A DNA stretch of 64,000 bases from Mycobacterium yunnanensis (GTDB lineage Bacteria; Actinomycetota; Actinomycetes; Mycobacteriales; Mycobacteriaceae), in assembly GCF_025823185.1 (NCBI RefSeq), contig NZ_JACKVK010000022.1, forward strand, positions 239,561 to 303,560. Reading direction: 5' to 3'. Shown piece after piece: positions 1-8,842 of the stretch. The translations under genes and the position numbers were made by a program. How positions within the stretch are numbered: the stretch's first letter is position 1; each line of letters starts with the position of its first letter. The notes beneath the pieces were generated by a model. It saw only the letters and a list, made by a program, of their open reading frames with translations. It was not told the DNA's origin and did not search any database.

Positions 1-201
1 GCGTTCATCGGCGACGACTCCCTGCTCGAGTCGGTCTGGCGCGTCGTCACCGCCCGTCTGACCGTGTGTCAGGTACGGGTGCAGTCCCTTCAGCTGCCGG
101 GGACGGACCGCCGCGATCTGGCCGCGCGGTGCGAGGTCGCGGTGCGCGGGAAGACGGTGCTGGAGGACCACTCGGCCCACGGGCGTGCGCTGGTCGCCTG
201 A
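1..201 (+). CDS. 1-acylglycerol-3-phosphate acyltransferase-like protein, C-terminal fragment (PlsC family)
   Basis: Only the last 66 codons are present; the reading frame is open from base 1 to a TGA at 199-201. The fragment opens with AFIGDDSLLESVWRVV, which resembles the late part of small PlsC-type lysophospholipid acyltransferases, where a G-D-D-S/T-L-x-x-S stretch follows the catalytic domain. In M. tuberculosis the gene just upstream of the iscS-like/trmU pair (Rv3026c) is of this type, so position supports the call. The membrane-bound reaction would be acylation of lysophosphatidate, but the catalytic HX4D motif lies outside the window. The product name is therefore an inference from a short tail plus synteny. 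Confidence 0.6.
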   Translation, partial: AFIGDDSLLESVWRVVTARLTVCQVRVQSLQLPGTDRRDLAARCEVAVRGKTVLEDHSAHGRALVA

Positions 202-234
202 GGCATACCGGCCTGCCGGTATCCTTGACGGGCC

Positions 235-1422
235 ATGACCGCCGTCTACCTGGATCACGCCGCCACCACCCCGATGCACCCCGTCGCCGTCGAGGCGATG
301 GTCGAGGTGCTGGCGACAGTCGGCAACGCATCGTCGCTGCACACGGCCGGTCGGGCGGCGCGACGCCGGATGGAGGAGGCGCGCGAGTCGCTGGCCGGGC
401 TTCTCGGCGCCCGGCCCTCGGAGATCGTCTTCACCGCCGGTGGCACCGAGAGCGACAATCTCGCCGTCAAGGGCATCTACTGGGCCCGTCGCGACGCCGA
501 TCCCATGCGTCGCCGCATCATCACCACCCCGGTCGAACACCACGCGATCCTCGACGCGGTGGAATGGCTCGTCGAACACGAAGGCGCCGAGGTCACCTGG
601 CTTCCGGTCGGCGCCGACGGCTCGGTCACCCCGGCCGCCCTGAGACAGGCGCTCGAGGAGAACGTCGGAGACGTCGCCCTCGTCACGGTCATGTGGGCCA
701 ACAACGAGGTTGGCACCGTGATGCCGATCGCCGAGCTGGCCGCCGTCGCCGCCGAGTTCGAGGTGCCGATGCACAGCGACGCCATCCAGGCGGTAGGGCA
801 GCTGCCCGTCGACTTCGCGGCCAGCGGACTGTCGGCCATGAGCGTGGCCGCCCACAAGTTCGGCGGCCCCACCGGCGTCGGCGCGCTGCTGCTGCGCCGT
901 GACACCGCCTGCGTGCCGCTGCTGCACGGCGGCGGCCAAGAGCGTGACGTCCGTTCGGGCACTCCGGACGTCGCCGGAGCGGTCTCGATGGCCGCGGCGG
1001 CGCGCGTCGCCGTCGAGGGCCTTGAGGTCAACCGGGCTCGCATCTCCGCGCTGCGGGACACCCTCGTCGACGGGGTGCTCGCCTCGATGGACGACGTCGA
1101 GCTCAACGGAGCCCGCGGCGACGCTCGGCTTCCTGGCAACACCCACTTCACCTTCCGCGGCTGCGAGGGCGACGCACTGCTGATGTTGTTGGACGCCAAG
1201 GGCATCGAATGCTCCACCGGCTCGGCGTGCACCGCAGGCGTGGCGCGACCATCGCACGTCCTGATCGCCATGGGCGCCGACCCCGCCAGTGCTCGCGGTT
1301 CCCTGCGGTTCTCCCTGGGGCACACCAGCACCGAGGCCGACGTCGAGGCCGTGCTGGCCGTACTGCCTGCGGCGGTCGACCGGGCGCGCCAAGCCGCTCT
1401 GGCCAGCGCGGGACAGAAGTAG
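235..1422 (+). CDS. iscS: Cysteine desulfurase (IscS/NifS-like, class V aminotransferase fold)
   Basis: This PLP enzyme removes sulfur from L-cysteine and passes it as an enzyme persulfide to acceptors. The protein is 395 aa, the usual family length. It begins with YLDHAATTP, has the PLP-binding lysine in AAHKFGG (Lys208), and carries the active-site cysteine in the loop STGSACTAG (Cys332). Start ATG 235 gives the conserved N-terminus directly; a TATCCT box ends 9 bases before it. mnmA starts 2 bases after the stop, so the pair is probably one transcript, and the likely main job is supplying sulfur for tRNA 2-thiouridine. In mycobacteria the SUF operon has its own desulfurase, so a role in Fe-S assembly is not implied by this context. 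Confidence 0.93.
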   Translation: MTAVYLDHAATTPMHPVAVEAMVEVLATVGNASSLHTAGRAARRRMEEARESLAGLLGARPSEIVFTAGGTESDNLAVKGIYWARRDADPMRRRIITTPVEHHAILDAVEWLVEHEGAEVTWLPVGADGSVTPAALRQALEENVGDVALVTVMWANNEVGTVMPIAELAAVAAEFEVPMHSDAIQAVGQLPVDFAASGLSAMSVAAHKFGGPTGVGALLLRRDTACVPLLHGGGQERDVRSGTPDVAGAVSMAAAARVAVEGLEVNRARISALRDTLVDGVLASMDDVELNGARGDARLPGNTHFTFRGCEGDALLMLLDAKGIECSTGSACTAGVARPSHVLIAMGADPASARGSLRFSLGHTSTEADVEAVLAVLPAAVDRARQAALASAGQK

Positions 1423-1424
1423 CC

Positions 1425-2507
1425 ATGCGCGTCTTGGTTGCGATGAGTGGCGGCGTCGACTCGTCGGTGGCCGCCGCCCGAATGGTCGACGCCGGCCACG
1501 ACGTGGTGGGTGTCCACCTCGCGCTGTCGTCGGCTCCCGGCACGTTGCGCACCGGCTCGCGCGGCTGCTGCTCGAAGGAGGACGCGTCCGACGCGCGCCG
1601 CGTCGCCGACGTCCTCGACATCCCGTTCTACGTCTGGGACTTCGCCGACCGCTTCAAGGAGGACGTGATCGACGACTTCGTCGCGTCCTATGCGCGCGGC
1701 GAGACGCCGAACCCCTGCGTGCGATGCAACGAGAAGGTCAAGTTCTCCGCGCTGTCGGCCCGCGCCCTGGCGCTGGGATTCGACGCGCTGGCCACCGGTC
1801 ACTACGCCCGCCTCGCCGACGGCCGCCTGCGCCGTGCCGTCGACGTCGACAAGGACCAGTCCTACGTCCTCGGGGTACTCGACGCCCAACAGCTCGCGAC
1901 CGCCGTCTTCCCGATCGGCGACACCCCGAAGCCCCGGATCCGTGAGGAAGCCGCCGACCGTGGCCTGGCCGTCGCGGCCAAGCCGGACAGCCACGACATC
2001 TGCTTCATCCCCTCTGGGGACACCAAGGCCTTCCTGGGCGCCAGGATCGGTGTCCGTCGCGGCGCCGTCGTCGACGCGGGCGGCACCGTGCTGGCCGAGC
2101 ACGACGGCGTGCACGGATTCACCATCGGTCAGCGCAAGGGCCTCGGCATCGCCGGACCGGGGCCCGACGGCCAACCCCGGTACGTGACGGCGATCGACGC
2201 CGACAGCGGCACCGTCCACGTCGGCGCGGCCCAAGACCTCGACGTCTGGCACCTCGTCGGGGAGCGTCCGGTGTTCACCTCGGGCACCCCGCTCGACGGC
2301 CCCGTGGAGTGCGAGGTGCAGGTGCGCGCCCACGGCGGCATCGCCGCGACCGTGGCGGAGGTTCGCGACGGCACCCTGGTCGCCGATCTCCGGGGCCCGC
2401 TGCGCGGCGTCGCCCCCGGGCAGACGATGGTGCTCTACCGGCCCGACCCCGACGGTGACGAGGTGTTGGCCAGCGCCACCATCGCCGTCGCCGACCGGCA
2501 GCGCTAA
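1425..2507 (+). CDS. mnmA: tRNA-specific 2-thiouridylase MnmA (TrmU)
   Basis: MnmA adenylates and thiolates U34 of tRNA-Lys, -Glu and -Gln in the cytoplasm using sulfur relayed from a desulfurase. The 360-aa protein has the PP-loop SGGVDSSVAA near residues 8-17, the first catalytic cysteine in NPCVRCNEK (Cys98) and the second in SHDICFIP (Cys193), plus the GFTIGQRKGLG-type segment. The start ATG at 1425 is two bases past the desulfurase stop, and places the PP-loop at the expected distance from the N-terminus. Upstream in-frame extension has no homology-like content. The gene follows the cysteine desulfurase exactly as in M. tuberculosis. Confidence 0.96.
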   Translation: MRVLVAMSGGVDSSVAAARMVDAGHDVVGVHLALSSAPGTLRTGSRGCCSKEDASDARRVADVLDIPFYVWDFADRFKEDVIDDFVASYARGETPNPCVRCNEKVKFSALSARALALGFDALATGHYARLADGRLRRAVDVDKDQSYVLGVLDAQQLATAVFPIGDTPKPRIREEAADRGLAVAAKPDSHDICFIPSGDTKAFLGARIGVRRGAVVDAGGTVLAEHDGVHGFTIGQRKGLGIAGPGPDGQPRYVTAIDADSGTVHVGAAQDLDVWHLVGERPVFTSGTPLDGPVECEVQVRAHGGIAATVAEVRDGTLVADLRGPLRGVAPGQTMVLYRPDPDGDEVLASATIAVADRQR

Positions 2508-3139
2508 CCGGGCACCCGTTCCAGCAGGTTCGTCATCACGATGTCGGGCACCGACGACGGATAGGCGCAGAACGTGACCTCGACGAGCACCACCGACTTG
2601 AGCCGGTAGTCCCGGCCGCATTCACTGCTGGTGCGGGTCCGGATGGCGTCGGGGCCCGTCGTCCACTCCCCGACGTACCCGGACGTGGACGTGCCGCACG
2701 CGTCGACCCGTCCGACCAGGCCCTCGAACGCCGCGCGGGCCGTCGCGCGGTCTTGATAGGCCGCGGCGCCCTGCGAGATCAAGGCACCGACCGGTGGGTT
2801 CTGGTAGGTCGTCTTGTGGAAGTCGGCCACGTCGCGGCCGAAGGTCTGCGTCTCGGCGAAGAGCCAGGCGCACGAAGGGGGCACCTGGTCGGCGAGCACG
2901 GTCACGTCGACTGGTGACGTGCCGTCCATGCTGGGGATGACGGTGAGATCGTCACCGCCCCCGGTGATCGCGCGCATCCGTGACTGCTCGAGCAGCACGT
3001 CGTCGGCGTCGACGGGGGAGCGGGACTCCTCGAGGCCCGGGGCGGATGCGACCGGGTTGCCCGTCACGGTGCTGGTGCAGCCGAGCGCCAGCGCGGCCGT
3101 GCACACGGCCAGCAGTGACCTCGGTCGCGATGCGGGCAT
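2504..3139 (-). CDS. Putative lipoprotein with PknH-type extracellular sensor domain
   Basis: Read from ATG 3139 the protein is 211 aa. It starts with a basic/hydrophobic signal segment and a cysteine at residue 21 (context ALALGC), so it is probably lipid-anchored outside the membrane. The remainder has a cysteine in PPSCAWLF, others in DACG and SECGRDY, and a short hydrophobic end. This pattern of two putative disulfides resembles the PknH_C-like sensor domain found in mycobacterial lipoproteins such as LppH and LpqQ. An upstream in-frame start at 3232 exists, but it would bury the signal sequence and overlap the divergent gene. The gene converges on mnmA and overlaps its stop by 4 bases. 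Function unknown. Confidence 0.7.
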   Translation of the reverse strand: MPASRPRSLLAVCTAALALGCTSTVTGNPVASAPGLEESRSPVDADDVLLEQSRMRAITGGGDDLTVIPSMDGTSPVDVTVLADQVPPSCAWLFAETQTFGRDVADFHKTTYQNPPVGALISQGAAAYQDRATARAAFEGLVGRVDACGTSTSGYVGEWTTGPDAIRTRTSSECGRDYRLKSVVLVEVTFCAYPSSVPDIVMTNLLERVPG

Positions 3140-3172
3140 GCTCGACGGTAACTGGTCGCGGCCGCCATCGAA

Positions 3173-3178
3173 TAGTGT
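3173..3178 (+). promoter_or_regulatory. -10 box (TAGTGT) for the MetE-like gene
   Basis: A TANNNT hexamer ends 7 bases before the GTG start at 3186, the spacing expected if transcription begins at or next to the start codon (leaderless mRNA). No Shine-Dalgarno sequence is present. Confidence 0.45.
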
Positions 3179-3185
3179 TGGCCGC

Positions 3186-4196
3186 GTGAGCGTTTTCGCC
3201 GCGGCAACCGGCATCGGATCCTGGCCAGGCACGACGGCCCGTCAGGCGGCTGAGGTCGTGGTCGGCGAACTGCACGATCTGACGCACCTCGTCGAGCTGC
3301 CTGCGCGCGGGGTGGGGGCCGACCTGATCGGCCGGGCGGGTGCTCTGCTCGTCGACGTCGGCATCGACACCGTGCCCCGCGGCTACCGGTTGGCTCCGGG
3401 CCGTAGCTCGGTCCTGCGCCGCGCGGTGAGCCTGCTAGACGAGGACGTCGACGCCCTCGAGGAGGCGTGGGAGCGCGCGGGTTTGCAGGGAGGTTCGCGA
3501 ACGGTCAAGGTTCAGGCGCCGGGGCCGATCACCCTGGCGGCCCACCTCGAGCTGCCCAACGGGCATCGGGCGATCACCGACGCCGGGGCCGTCCGCGATC
3601 TCGCGGAGAGTCTCGCCGAGGGTGTCGCACTGCACCGAGCCGAGGTCTCCCGGCGGCTTGGCGTGCCGGTGGTGGTGCAACTCGACGAGCCGTCGCTGCC
3701 CGCCGCGCTGGCCGGTCGCCTGACCGGGGTGACGAGTTTCTCGCCAGTGCACCCGGTCGACGAGGCAGTCGCCCAGAGCCTGCTCGACGGGTGCGTCGAC
3801 CGCATCGGTGGTGAGGTGGCCATGCACTGTTGCGCCCCGGACCTTCCATGGAAGATGTTGCAGCGCAGCATGTTCGATGCCGTGTCAGTCGACGTGGCCA
3901 CGTTGTCGGCGGCCGATCTGGACGGCATCGGCGAGTTCGTCGAATCGGGCCGGGTGGTGATGCTCGGGGTGATCCCGGTACAGGCGCCAAGTCGTGCGCC
4001 GTCACCGGAGGAGGTCGCCGCGGCTGCCGCGTCGATCACCGACCGGCTCGGCTTCTCCCGCGATCTGCTTCGCGACCGCACGGGCGTCACACCGGCGTGC
4101 GGCCTGGCGGGTGCCACGCCGGAGTGGGCGCGGACGGCGATCGAGTTGGCGCAGAAGGTGTCCGCTGGGATCGCCCAGGACCCCGACGCGGCGTAG
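3186..4196 (+). CDS. MetE C-terminal-like protein (vitamin-B12-independent methionine synthase family)
   Basis: The 336-aa protein looks like the C-terminal zinc barrel of cobalamin-independent methionine synthase: it starts with a G-S-W-P-G motif, has VQLDEPSLP, then HCCAPDLPW with the probable metal-binding His-Cys pair. At 336 aa it lacks the N-terminal half of true MetE (about 750 aa). A same-length homologue, Rv3015c, lies at this place in M. tuberculosis. Methyl transfer chemistry is possible, but the substrate is unknown and the protein should not be called methionine synthase. Start GTG 3186 is chosen because homology-like sequence begins there and a -10 box sits 7 bases upstream; the open frame further upstream is opposite the divergent lipoprotein. 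Confidence 0.85.
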   Translation: MSVFAAATGIGSWPGTTARQAAEVVVGELHDLTHLVELPARGVGADLIGRAGALLVDVGIDTVPRGYRLAPGRSSVLRRAVSLLDEDVDALEEAWERAGLQGGSRTVKVQAPGPITLAAHLELPNGHRAITDAGAVRDLAESLAEGVALHRAEVSRRLGVPVVVQLDEPSLPAALAGRLTGVTSFSPVHPVDEAVAQSLLDGCVDRIGGEVAMHCCAPDLPWKMLQRSMFDAVSVDVATLSAADLDGIGEFVESGRVVMLGVIPVQAPSRAPSPEEVAAAAASITDRLGFSRDLLRDRTGVTPACGLAGATPEWARTAIELAQKVSAGIAQDPDAA

Positions 4197-4232
4197 GGTT
4201 TGCTCAGAGTACTCAACCGGTCAGGGAGGACC

Positions 4233-5009
4233 GTGGCCACGTCGTCGATCCGCCTCGCGGCCGGTGTCGCCACCGCGATGGCGATCACCTTTGCCGGCGG
4301 GCCCGTCGCGGCCGTAGCGGCCGCCGAACCGGGGTTCGGCTCGGTGCAGGGTCATTCCCGTGACGCCGGACGACCGCGCGGTCACCGCGACGAACCGCGA
4401 GGTGACCGTGGCCCCCGTGGAGGGGACCGGCCCGATGGTCGTCCGGGTGGCCACGACGTCGCGGGCCGGGGTGACCCGGGGGTCGTCGTCGAGCCGTCGG
4501 CTGCGGCTCCACACGCGACCCCGTCGCTGGCATCGCCGAACGTCGCCGCCGGACCGGTCGGCCCGCAGCTCGCCGCACCCGCCACCCCGCGGCCACTTCG
4601 GACCGGCCGCGGGGGCCACGAGCCGGTGACCGCGGTGCCGGCCGTGACCTCACCGCGCGTCGTCGTCGGCAACGGACGCATCCCGGCCACCCCGGCCCCG
4701 GTGCGCACACCCGCCGTGACAGCCGCGCCTGCCCCGCCACCGCGAGCCGTCGCAGCCACACCCCGGCCCGCGGCGCCAGTCACCGTGCCGCGCATCGCGG
4801 CCGCTCCGCAGACGGTGACGGTCGTCGCGGGACCCCACGGGTTCGAGCTGCCGGCACCACCGCCGTGGACGACGGTGACGCCGGGCCGGCCCACCGGCAC
4901 GATCTTCGGCATCGCCGGCCTGCTGCTGGCGCCCATCGCCGGAATGTGGCTGGGCTGGCGTCAGGCCCGCGCGTCGAAGTCGGCCGCCCAGCTCGTCGCC
5001 AGCCGCTAG
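4233..5009 (+). CDS. Secreted proline/arginine/glycine-rich protein with C-terminal membrane anchor
   Basis: I do not recognise a family. From GTG 4233 (GGAGG just upstream) the protein has 258 aa. A signal-like N-terminus with a long alanine/valine hydrophobic run comes first. A strongly charged Arg/Gly/Asp/His stretch follows (about residues 30-75), then a Pro/Ala/Val-rich region to about residue 220, and one hydrophobic segment near the end (GIFGIAGLLLAPIAGMWLGW-like) followed by basic residues. This suggests an exported protein tethered by its C-terminus, with a disordered middle. An alternative TTG start at 4200 would add 11 residues. It sits 36 bases after the MetE-like gene and overlaps the stop of the convergent acyl-CoA ligase by 4 bases. 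Confidence 0.6.
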   Translation: MATSSIRLAAGVATAMAITFAGGPVAAVAAAEPGFGSVQGHSRDAGRPRGHRDEPRGDRGPRGGDRPDGRPGGHDVAGRGDPGVVVEPSAAAPHATPSLASPNVAAGPVGPQLAAPATPRPLRTGRGGHEPVTAVPAVTSPRVVVGNGRIPATPAPVRTPAVTAAPAPPPRAVAATPRPAAPVTVPRIAAAPQTVTVVAGPHGFELPAPPPWTTVTPGRPTGTIFGIAGLLLAPIAGMWLGWRQARASKSAAQLVASR

Positions 5010-6613
5010 GGCGTCCGCAGATCCTTGCGCAGGATCTTCCCCGACGCCGACTTGGGGATCGCGTCGATGAAGGCCACCTGCCGCACCTTCTTGTACGGGG
5101 CGACGTGCTCGGCGACGAACTCCATCACCTGCTGCTCGGTCAGCTCGGCGTCGGGTTGCTTGACCACGAACGCCTTTGGCACCTCTTCGCCCGACTCCGT
5201 GTCGGTCACGCCGACGACGGCGGCGTCGGCAACGGCGGGATGGGTCAGCAGCACGGCTTCGAGTTCGGCGGGTGGCACCTGGTAGCCCTTGTACTTGATG
5301 AGCTCCTTGAGCCGGTCGACGATGTAGACGCACCCCGACGAGTCGACCCGGGCGACGTCCCCGGTGTGCAGGAACCCGTCGTGGTCGACGGTCGAGCGGG
5401 TGGCCTCGTCATTGTTGAGGTACCCGGCCATCACGTTGGGCCCCTTGAACCACAGCTCGCCGGTCTCGCTGAGACCCGAAGCGGGAGGGTCGATTTCGGC
5501 ACCGGACTCGTCGACTATCTTGCTGACCGCGTTCGGCAAGGTCCAGCCGCACGAGCTCAGCGGTGCGACGGTGCCCACCAGCTCCAGGCCGCCGTCGAAG
5601 GGGGCGACGTGGCTGACGGGGCTGAGTTCGCTCATGCCGTAGCCCTGCACGACCTGGCAGCCCAGTCGCTGCTTGACGGCGCTGCCAAGATCCTCGTCAA
5701 GGGGTGCGGCGCCCGACATGATGCCGCGCAGACTCGACAGGTCGTACTGCTCGACGACGGGATGCTTGGCCAGCGCGACCGCGACGGGCGGAGCGATGAA
5801 GGCGTAGGTGCACCGGTAGGTCTGAATGTGGTCGAGGAACCCCGTCAAGTCGAAGCTCGGCATGATGACCAACCGGGCGCGGGCGTGCATTGCGGCGTTC
5901 AGCAGCACCGTCATGCCGTAGATGTGGAAGAACGGCAGCACCGCCAGAATGCGGTCGTCGGCTCGCATCCCCTGCAGCGGACGGATTTGCGCCACGTTGG
6001 CCGCCAGGTTGCGGTGGGTGAGCATGACGCCCTTCGGGTTTCCCGTCGTCCCGGAGCTGTACGGCAGGGCGGCCAGATGGGTGGCCGGGTCGAACGTCAC
6101 CGCCGGGGCGGGCAGTCCGGCACCGACGAGGTCCTCGGCGTTGGGGTGCCCGTCGGCGGCCTGGCCGGGCCCGTCGAGCACCACGACGCGGTCGGCGGAC
6201 AGCCCGATCGACTCGGCTCCGTCGGCGGCCTGAGACACCAGCGGCGTCACGGTGATCAGCATCGAGGCCTTGGCGTCGGTCAGCTGCTTGGCGATGTCCT
6301 TGGCCGTGAAGAGCGCGTTGATGGTGGTGGCGGTGGCACCGGCGCGCAGGATGCCGTGGAAGGCGATCGCGAACGCCGAACTGTTGGGGGCGAGCAGGCC
6401 GACGACGTCGCCGACGCCGATGCCGCGGGCGGCCAGCGCGCCGGCGAACGCGTCGACGCGGGCGACCATGTCGCGGTAGGTCGTCTCGGCACCGGTCTTG
6501 GCGTCGACCAGGGCGACGCGCTCGGCGTCCTGGTCGTCGAGGTCGGCGAAGAGGTAGTCGTACAGGCTGGTGGTGGGGACGTGGACCTGGGGGAAGGGGC
6601 TCGAGAAACTCAT
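5006..6613 (-). CDS. 4-coumarate--CoA ligase-like acyl/aryl-CoA synthetase (ANL superfamily)
   Basis: The 535-aa protein is a complete adenylate-forming enzyme. The AMP/P-loop YSSGTTGNPKG lies at residues 185-195, followed by the GYGMSE motif, the hinge region with TGD and DRLKELIKYKG, and the C-terminal catalytic lysine in SGKILRKD (Lys526). It should activate a carboxylic acid with ATP and join it to CoA; the sequence resembles 4CL-type enzymes more than the long-chain FadD group, but the substrate cannot be read from sequence. It starts at ATG 6613, divergent from ligA with an 82-base gap. I do not recall an equivalent at this place in M. tuberculosis, so it may be an accessory gene. Confidence 0.88.
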   Translation of the reverse strand: MSFSSPFPQVHVPTTSLYDYLFADLDDQDAERVALVDAKTGAETTYRDMVARVDAFAGALAARGIGVGDVVGLLAPNSSAFAIAFHGILRAGATATTINALFTAKDIAKQLTDAKASMLITVTPLVSQAADGAESIGLSADRVVVLDGPGQAADGHPNAEDLVGAGLPAPAVTFDPATHLAALPYSSGTTGNPKGVMLTHRNLAANVAQIRPLQGMRADDRILAVLPFFHIYGMTVLLNAAMHARARLVIMPSFDLTGFLDHIQTYRCTYAFIAPPVAVALAKHPVVEQYDLSSLRGIMSGAAPLDEDLGSAVKQRLGCQVVQGYGMSELSPVSHVAPFDGGLELVGTVAPLSSCGWTLPNAVSKIVDESGAEIDPPASGLSETGELWFKGPNVMAGYLNNDEATRSTVDHDGFLHTGDVARVDSSGCVYIVDRLKELIKYKGYQVPPAELEAVLLTHPAVADAAVVGVTDTESGEEVPKAFVVKQPDAELTEQQVMEFVAEHVAPYKKVRQVAFIDAIPKSASGKILRKDLRTP

Positions 6614-6683
6614 CGTGCCTCCGATCGAACCATGACCTCCTGTGTGGCGGTCGTCGTTCGGCGGGCATGTCCCCGCCCTCCGA

Positions 6684-6689
6684 TAGCCT
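6684..6689 (+). promoter_or_regulatory. -10 box (TAGCCT) for ligA
   Basis: TANNNT hexamer 6 bases before the GTG start of ligA with no Shine-Dalgarno sequence between, consistent with a leaderless transcript. Confidence 0.45.
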
Positions 6690-6695
6690 GCGAGG

Positions 6696-8777
6696 GTGAG
6701 CTCACCCGACGCCGACGTCCGTCGCGAATGGCAGCAGCTGGCCGACGACGTGCGTGGTCACCAGTTCCGCTACTACGTCAAGGACGCGCCCATCGTCTCC
6801 GACGGGGAGTTCGACCGGCTGCTGGGTGAGCTGAACGCCCTCGAGGAGCGCTACCCCGAACTGCGGACGCCGGATTCGCCGACCCAACTGGTCGGGGGAG
6901 CGGGTTTTGCGACCGACTTCAGCTCGGCCGACCACCTCGAACGAATGCTGAGCCTCGACAACGTCTTCAACCCCGAGGAGCTGGCCGCCTGGGCGGCCCG
7001 GTTGACCGGTGAGATCGGCGCCGACCCAGAGTTCTTGTGCGAGCTCAAGATCGACGGCGTGGCGTTGGCGCTGGTGTACCGCGACGGCGTGCTGACCCGA
7101 GCCGCCACCCGCGGTGACGGACGCACCGGCGAGGACGTCACGCTCAACGCACGCACCATCTCCGACATCCCCGAGCGCCTGGCCCACAGCGACGACCACC
7201 CCACGCCGGCCGTCCTCGAGGTCCGCGGCGAAGTGTTCTTCCGGCTGGCCGACTTCGAGGAGCTCAACGCCGGACTGGTCGCCGAGGGCAAGGCCCCGTT
7301 CGCCAATCCGCGCAACAGCGCCGCCGGGTCGCTGCGCCAGAAGAACCCCGCGGTGACGGCGCGGCGCACACTGCGGATGATCTGTCATGGCCTCGGACGA
7401 GCCGAGGGTTTCAGTCCCGCCACCCTGCACGACGCCTACCTGGCGCTGAAGGCCTGGGGGCTGCCGGTGTCGGACCACACCACCCGCGTCACGGGCATCG
7501 ACGCCGTCGCCGAGCGGGTCGCCTACTGGGGCGAACACCGCCACGACGTCGAACACGAAATCGACGGTCTGGTGGTCAAACTCGACGACGTCGCCTTGCA
7601 GCGACGGCTGGGCGCCACCTCGCGGGCACCGCGATGGGCGATCGCCTACAAGTACCCGCCCGAGGAAGCCACCACCAAGCTGCTCGACATCCGCGTCAAC
7701 GTCGGTCGCACCGGACGGGTCACGCCGTTCGCGTACATGGAACCGGTGAAGATCGCCGGGTCCACGGTCGGGCTGGCCACGTTGCACAACGCCTTCGAGG
7801 TCAAGCGCAAGGGCGTTCGCATCGGCGACACGGTGGTGATCCGCAAGGCCGGTGACGTCATCCCCGAGGTGCTCGGCCCGGTGGTCGACGTCCGCGACGG
7901 CACCGAGCGCGAGTTCGAGATGCCGACGGAATGCCCGGAGTGCGGCACCACCCTGGCTCCGGCCAAGGAGGGTGACGCCGACATTCGCTGCCCCAACTCC
8001 AGGACGTGCCCGGCGCAGCTGCGGGAGCGGGTGTTCCACGTCGCCGGCCGCGGGGCGTTCGACATCGAGGGGCTGGGCTACGAGGCCGCGATCGCGCTGT
8101 TGCAATCCGGGGTGATCACCGACGAGGGTGACCTGTTCGACCTCACCGAAGACGCCCTGCTGCGCACCGACCTGTTCACCACCCAGAAGGGCGAACTGTC
8201 GGCCAACGGCAAGCGCCTGCTGGCCAACCTCGACAAGGCCAAGCAGCAGCCGTTGTGGCGCGTGCTGGTGGCACTGTCCATCCGGCACGTCGGCCCGACC
8301 GCGGCCCGTGCGCTGGCCGGGGAGTTCGGCAGCCTGGAGGCCATCGAGTCCGCGACCGAGGAGCAGCTGGCCGCGAGCGAGGGCGTGGGCCCGACGATCG
8401 CCGCGGCGGTGATCGACTGGTTCACCGTCGACTGGCACCGTGCCATCGTCGAGAAGTGGCGGGCCGCCGGGGTACGGATGCAGGACGAGCGCGACGAGAG
8501 CGTCGCACGGACGCTGGAGGGACTCTCGGTCGTCGTCACCGGCTCGCTTCCCGGATTCTCCCGGGACGAGGCCAAGGAGGCGATCCTGGCCCGCGGCGGC
8601 AAGGCAGCCGGTTCGGTGTCGAAGAAGACCGCCTACGTCGTGGCAGGCGACGCCCCAGGGTCGAAGTACGACAAGGCAATCGAGCTCGGCGTCCCCGTGC
8701 TGGACGAGGACGGCTTCCGGCGTCTGCTCGAGAACGGACCCGAGGACGCCTCGGAGGACGCGTCCGCGGAGGCCTGA
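6696..8777 (+). CDS. ligA: NAD-dependent DNA ligase LigA
   Basis: This replicative ligase seals nicks using NAD as the adenylate donor. The 693-aa protein has the family order: an Ia domain at the N-terminus (HQFRYYVKDAPIVSDGEFD), the adenylation lysine in CELKIDG (Lys118), an OB fold, a four-cysteine zinc finger (CPECGTTL ... CPNSRTCPAQ, around residues 412-436), helix-hairpin-helix repeats, and a BRCT domain from about residue 605. Length and all motifs are normal. The GTG start at 6696 lies directly after a -10 box. A short acidic C-terminal tail (EDASEDASAEA) follows the BRCT domain. Confidence 0.98.
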   Translation: MSSPDADVRREWQQLADDVRGHQFRYYVKDAPIVSDGEFDRLLGELNALEERYPELRTPDSPTQLVGGAGFATDFSSADHLERMLSLDNVFNPEELAAWAARLTGEIGADPEFLCELKIDGVALALVYRDGVLTRAATRGDGRTGEDVTLNARTISDIPERLAHSDDHPTPAVLEVRGEVFFRLADFEELNAGLVAEGKAPFANPRNSAAGSLRQKNPAVTARRTLRMICHGLGRAEGFSPATLHDAYLALKAWGLPVSDHTTRVTGIDAVAERVAYWGEHRHDVEHEIDGLVVKLDDVALQRRLGATSRAPRWAIAYKYPPEEATTKLLDIRVNVGRTGRVTPFAYMEPVKIAGSTVGLATLHNAFEVKRKGVRIGDTVVIRKAGDVIPEVLGPVVDVRDGTEREFEMPTECPECGTTLAPAKEGDADIRCPNSRTCPAQLRERVFHVAGRGAFDIEGLGYEAAIALLQSGVITDEGDLFDLTEDALLRTDLFTTQKGELSANGKRLLANLDKAKQQPLWRVLVALSIRHVGPTAARALAGEFGSLEAIESATEEQLAASEGVGPTIAAAVIDWFTVDWHRAIVEKWRAAGVRMQDERDESVARTLEGLSVVVTGSLPGFSRDEAKEAILARGGKAAGSVSKKTAYVVAGDAPGSKYDKAIELGVPVLDEDGFRRLLENGPEDASEDASAEA

Positions 8778-8842
8778 TCGCCGGTTTGTCGCCGGCTCGG
8801 GCGGGAATGCGTCGGACACCACGACATTCCAGGAGGCTGACG

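Noticed and set aside
477..2621. A 714-codon open frame on the minus strand opposite the desulfurase and mnmA
   Set aside because: It is antisense to two well-conserved genes, and its translation has no recognisable domain. High-GC sequence with strong third-position bias routinely leaves long empty antisense frames.
4221..4936. Several overlapping frames in the Pro-rich gene region, both strands
   Set aside because: Repetitive GC-rich codons keep all frames open. Only the plus frame from 4233 has a signal peptide, a terminal membrane helix and a stop that abuts the next gene.
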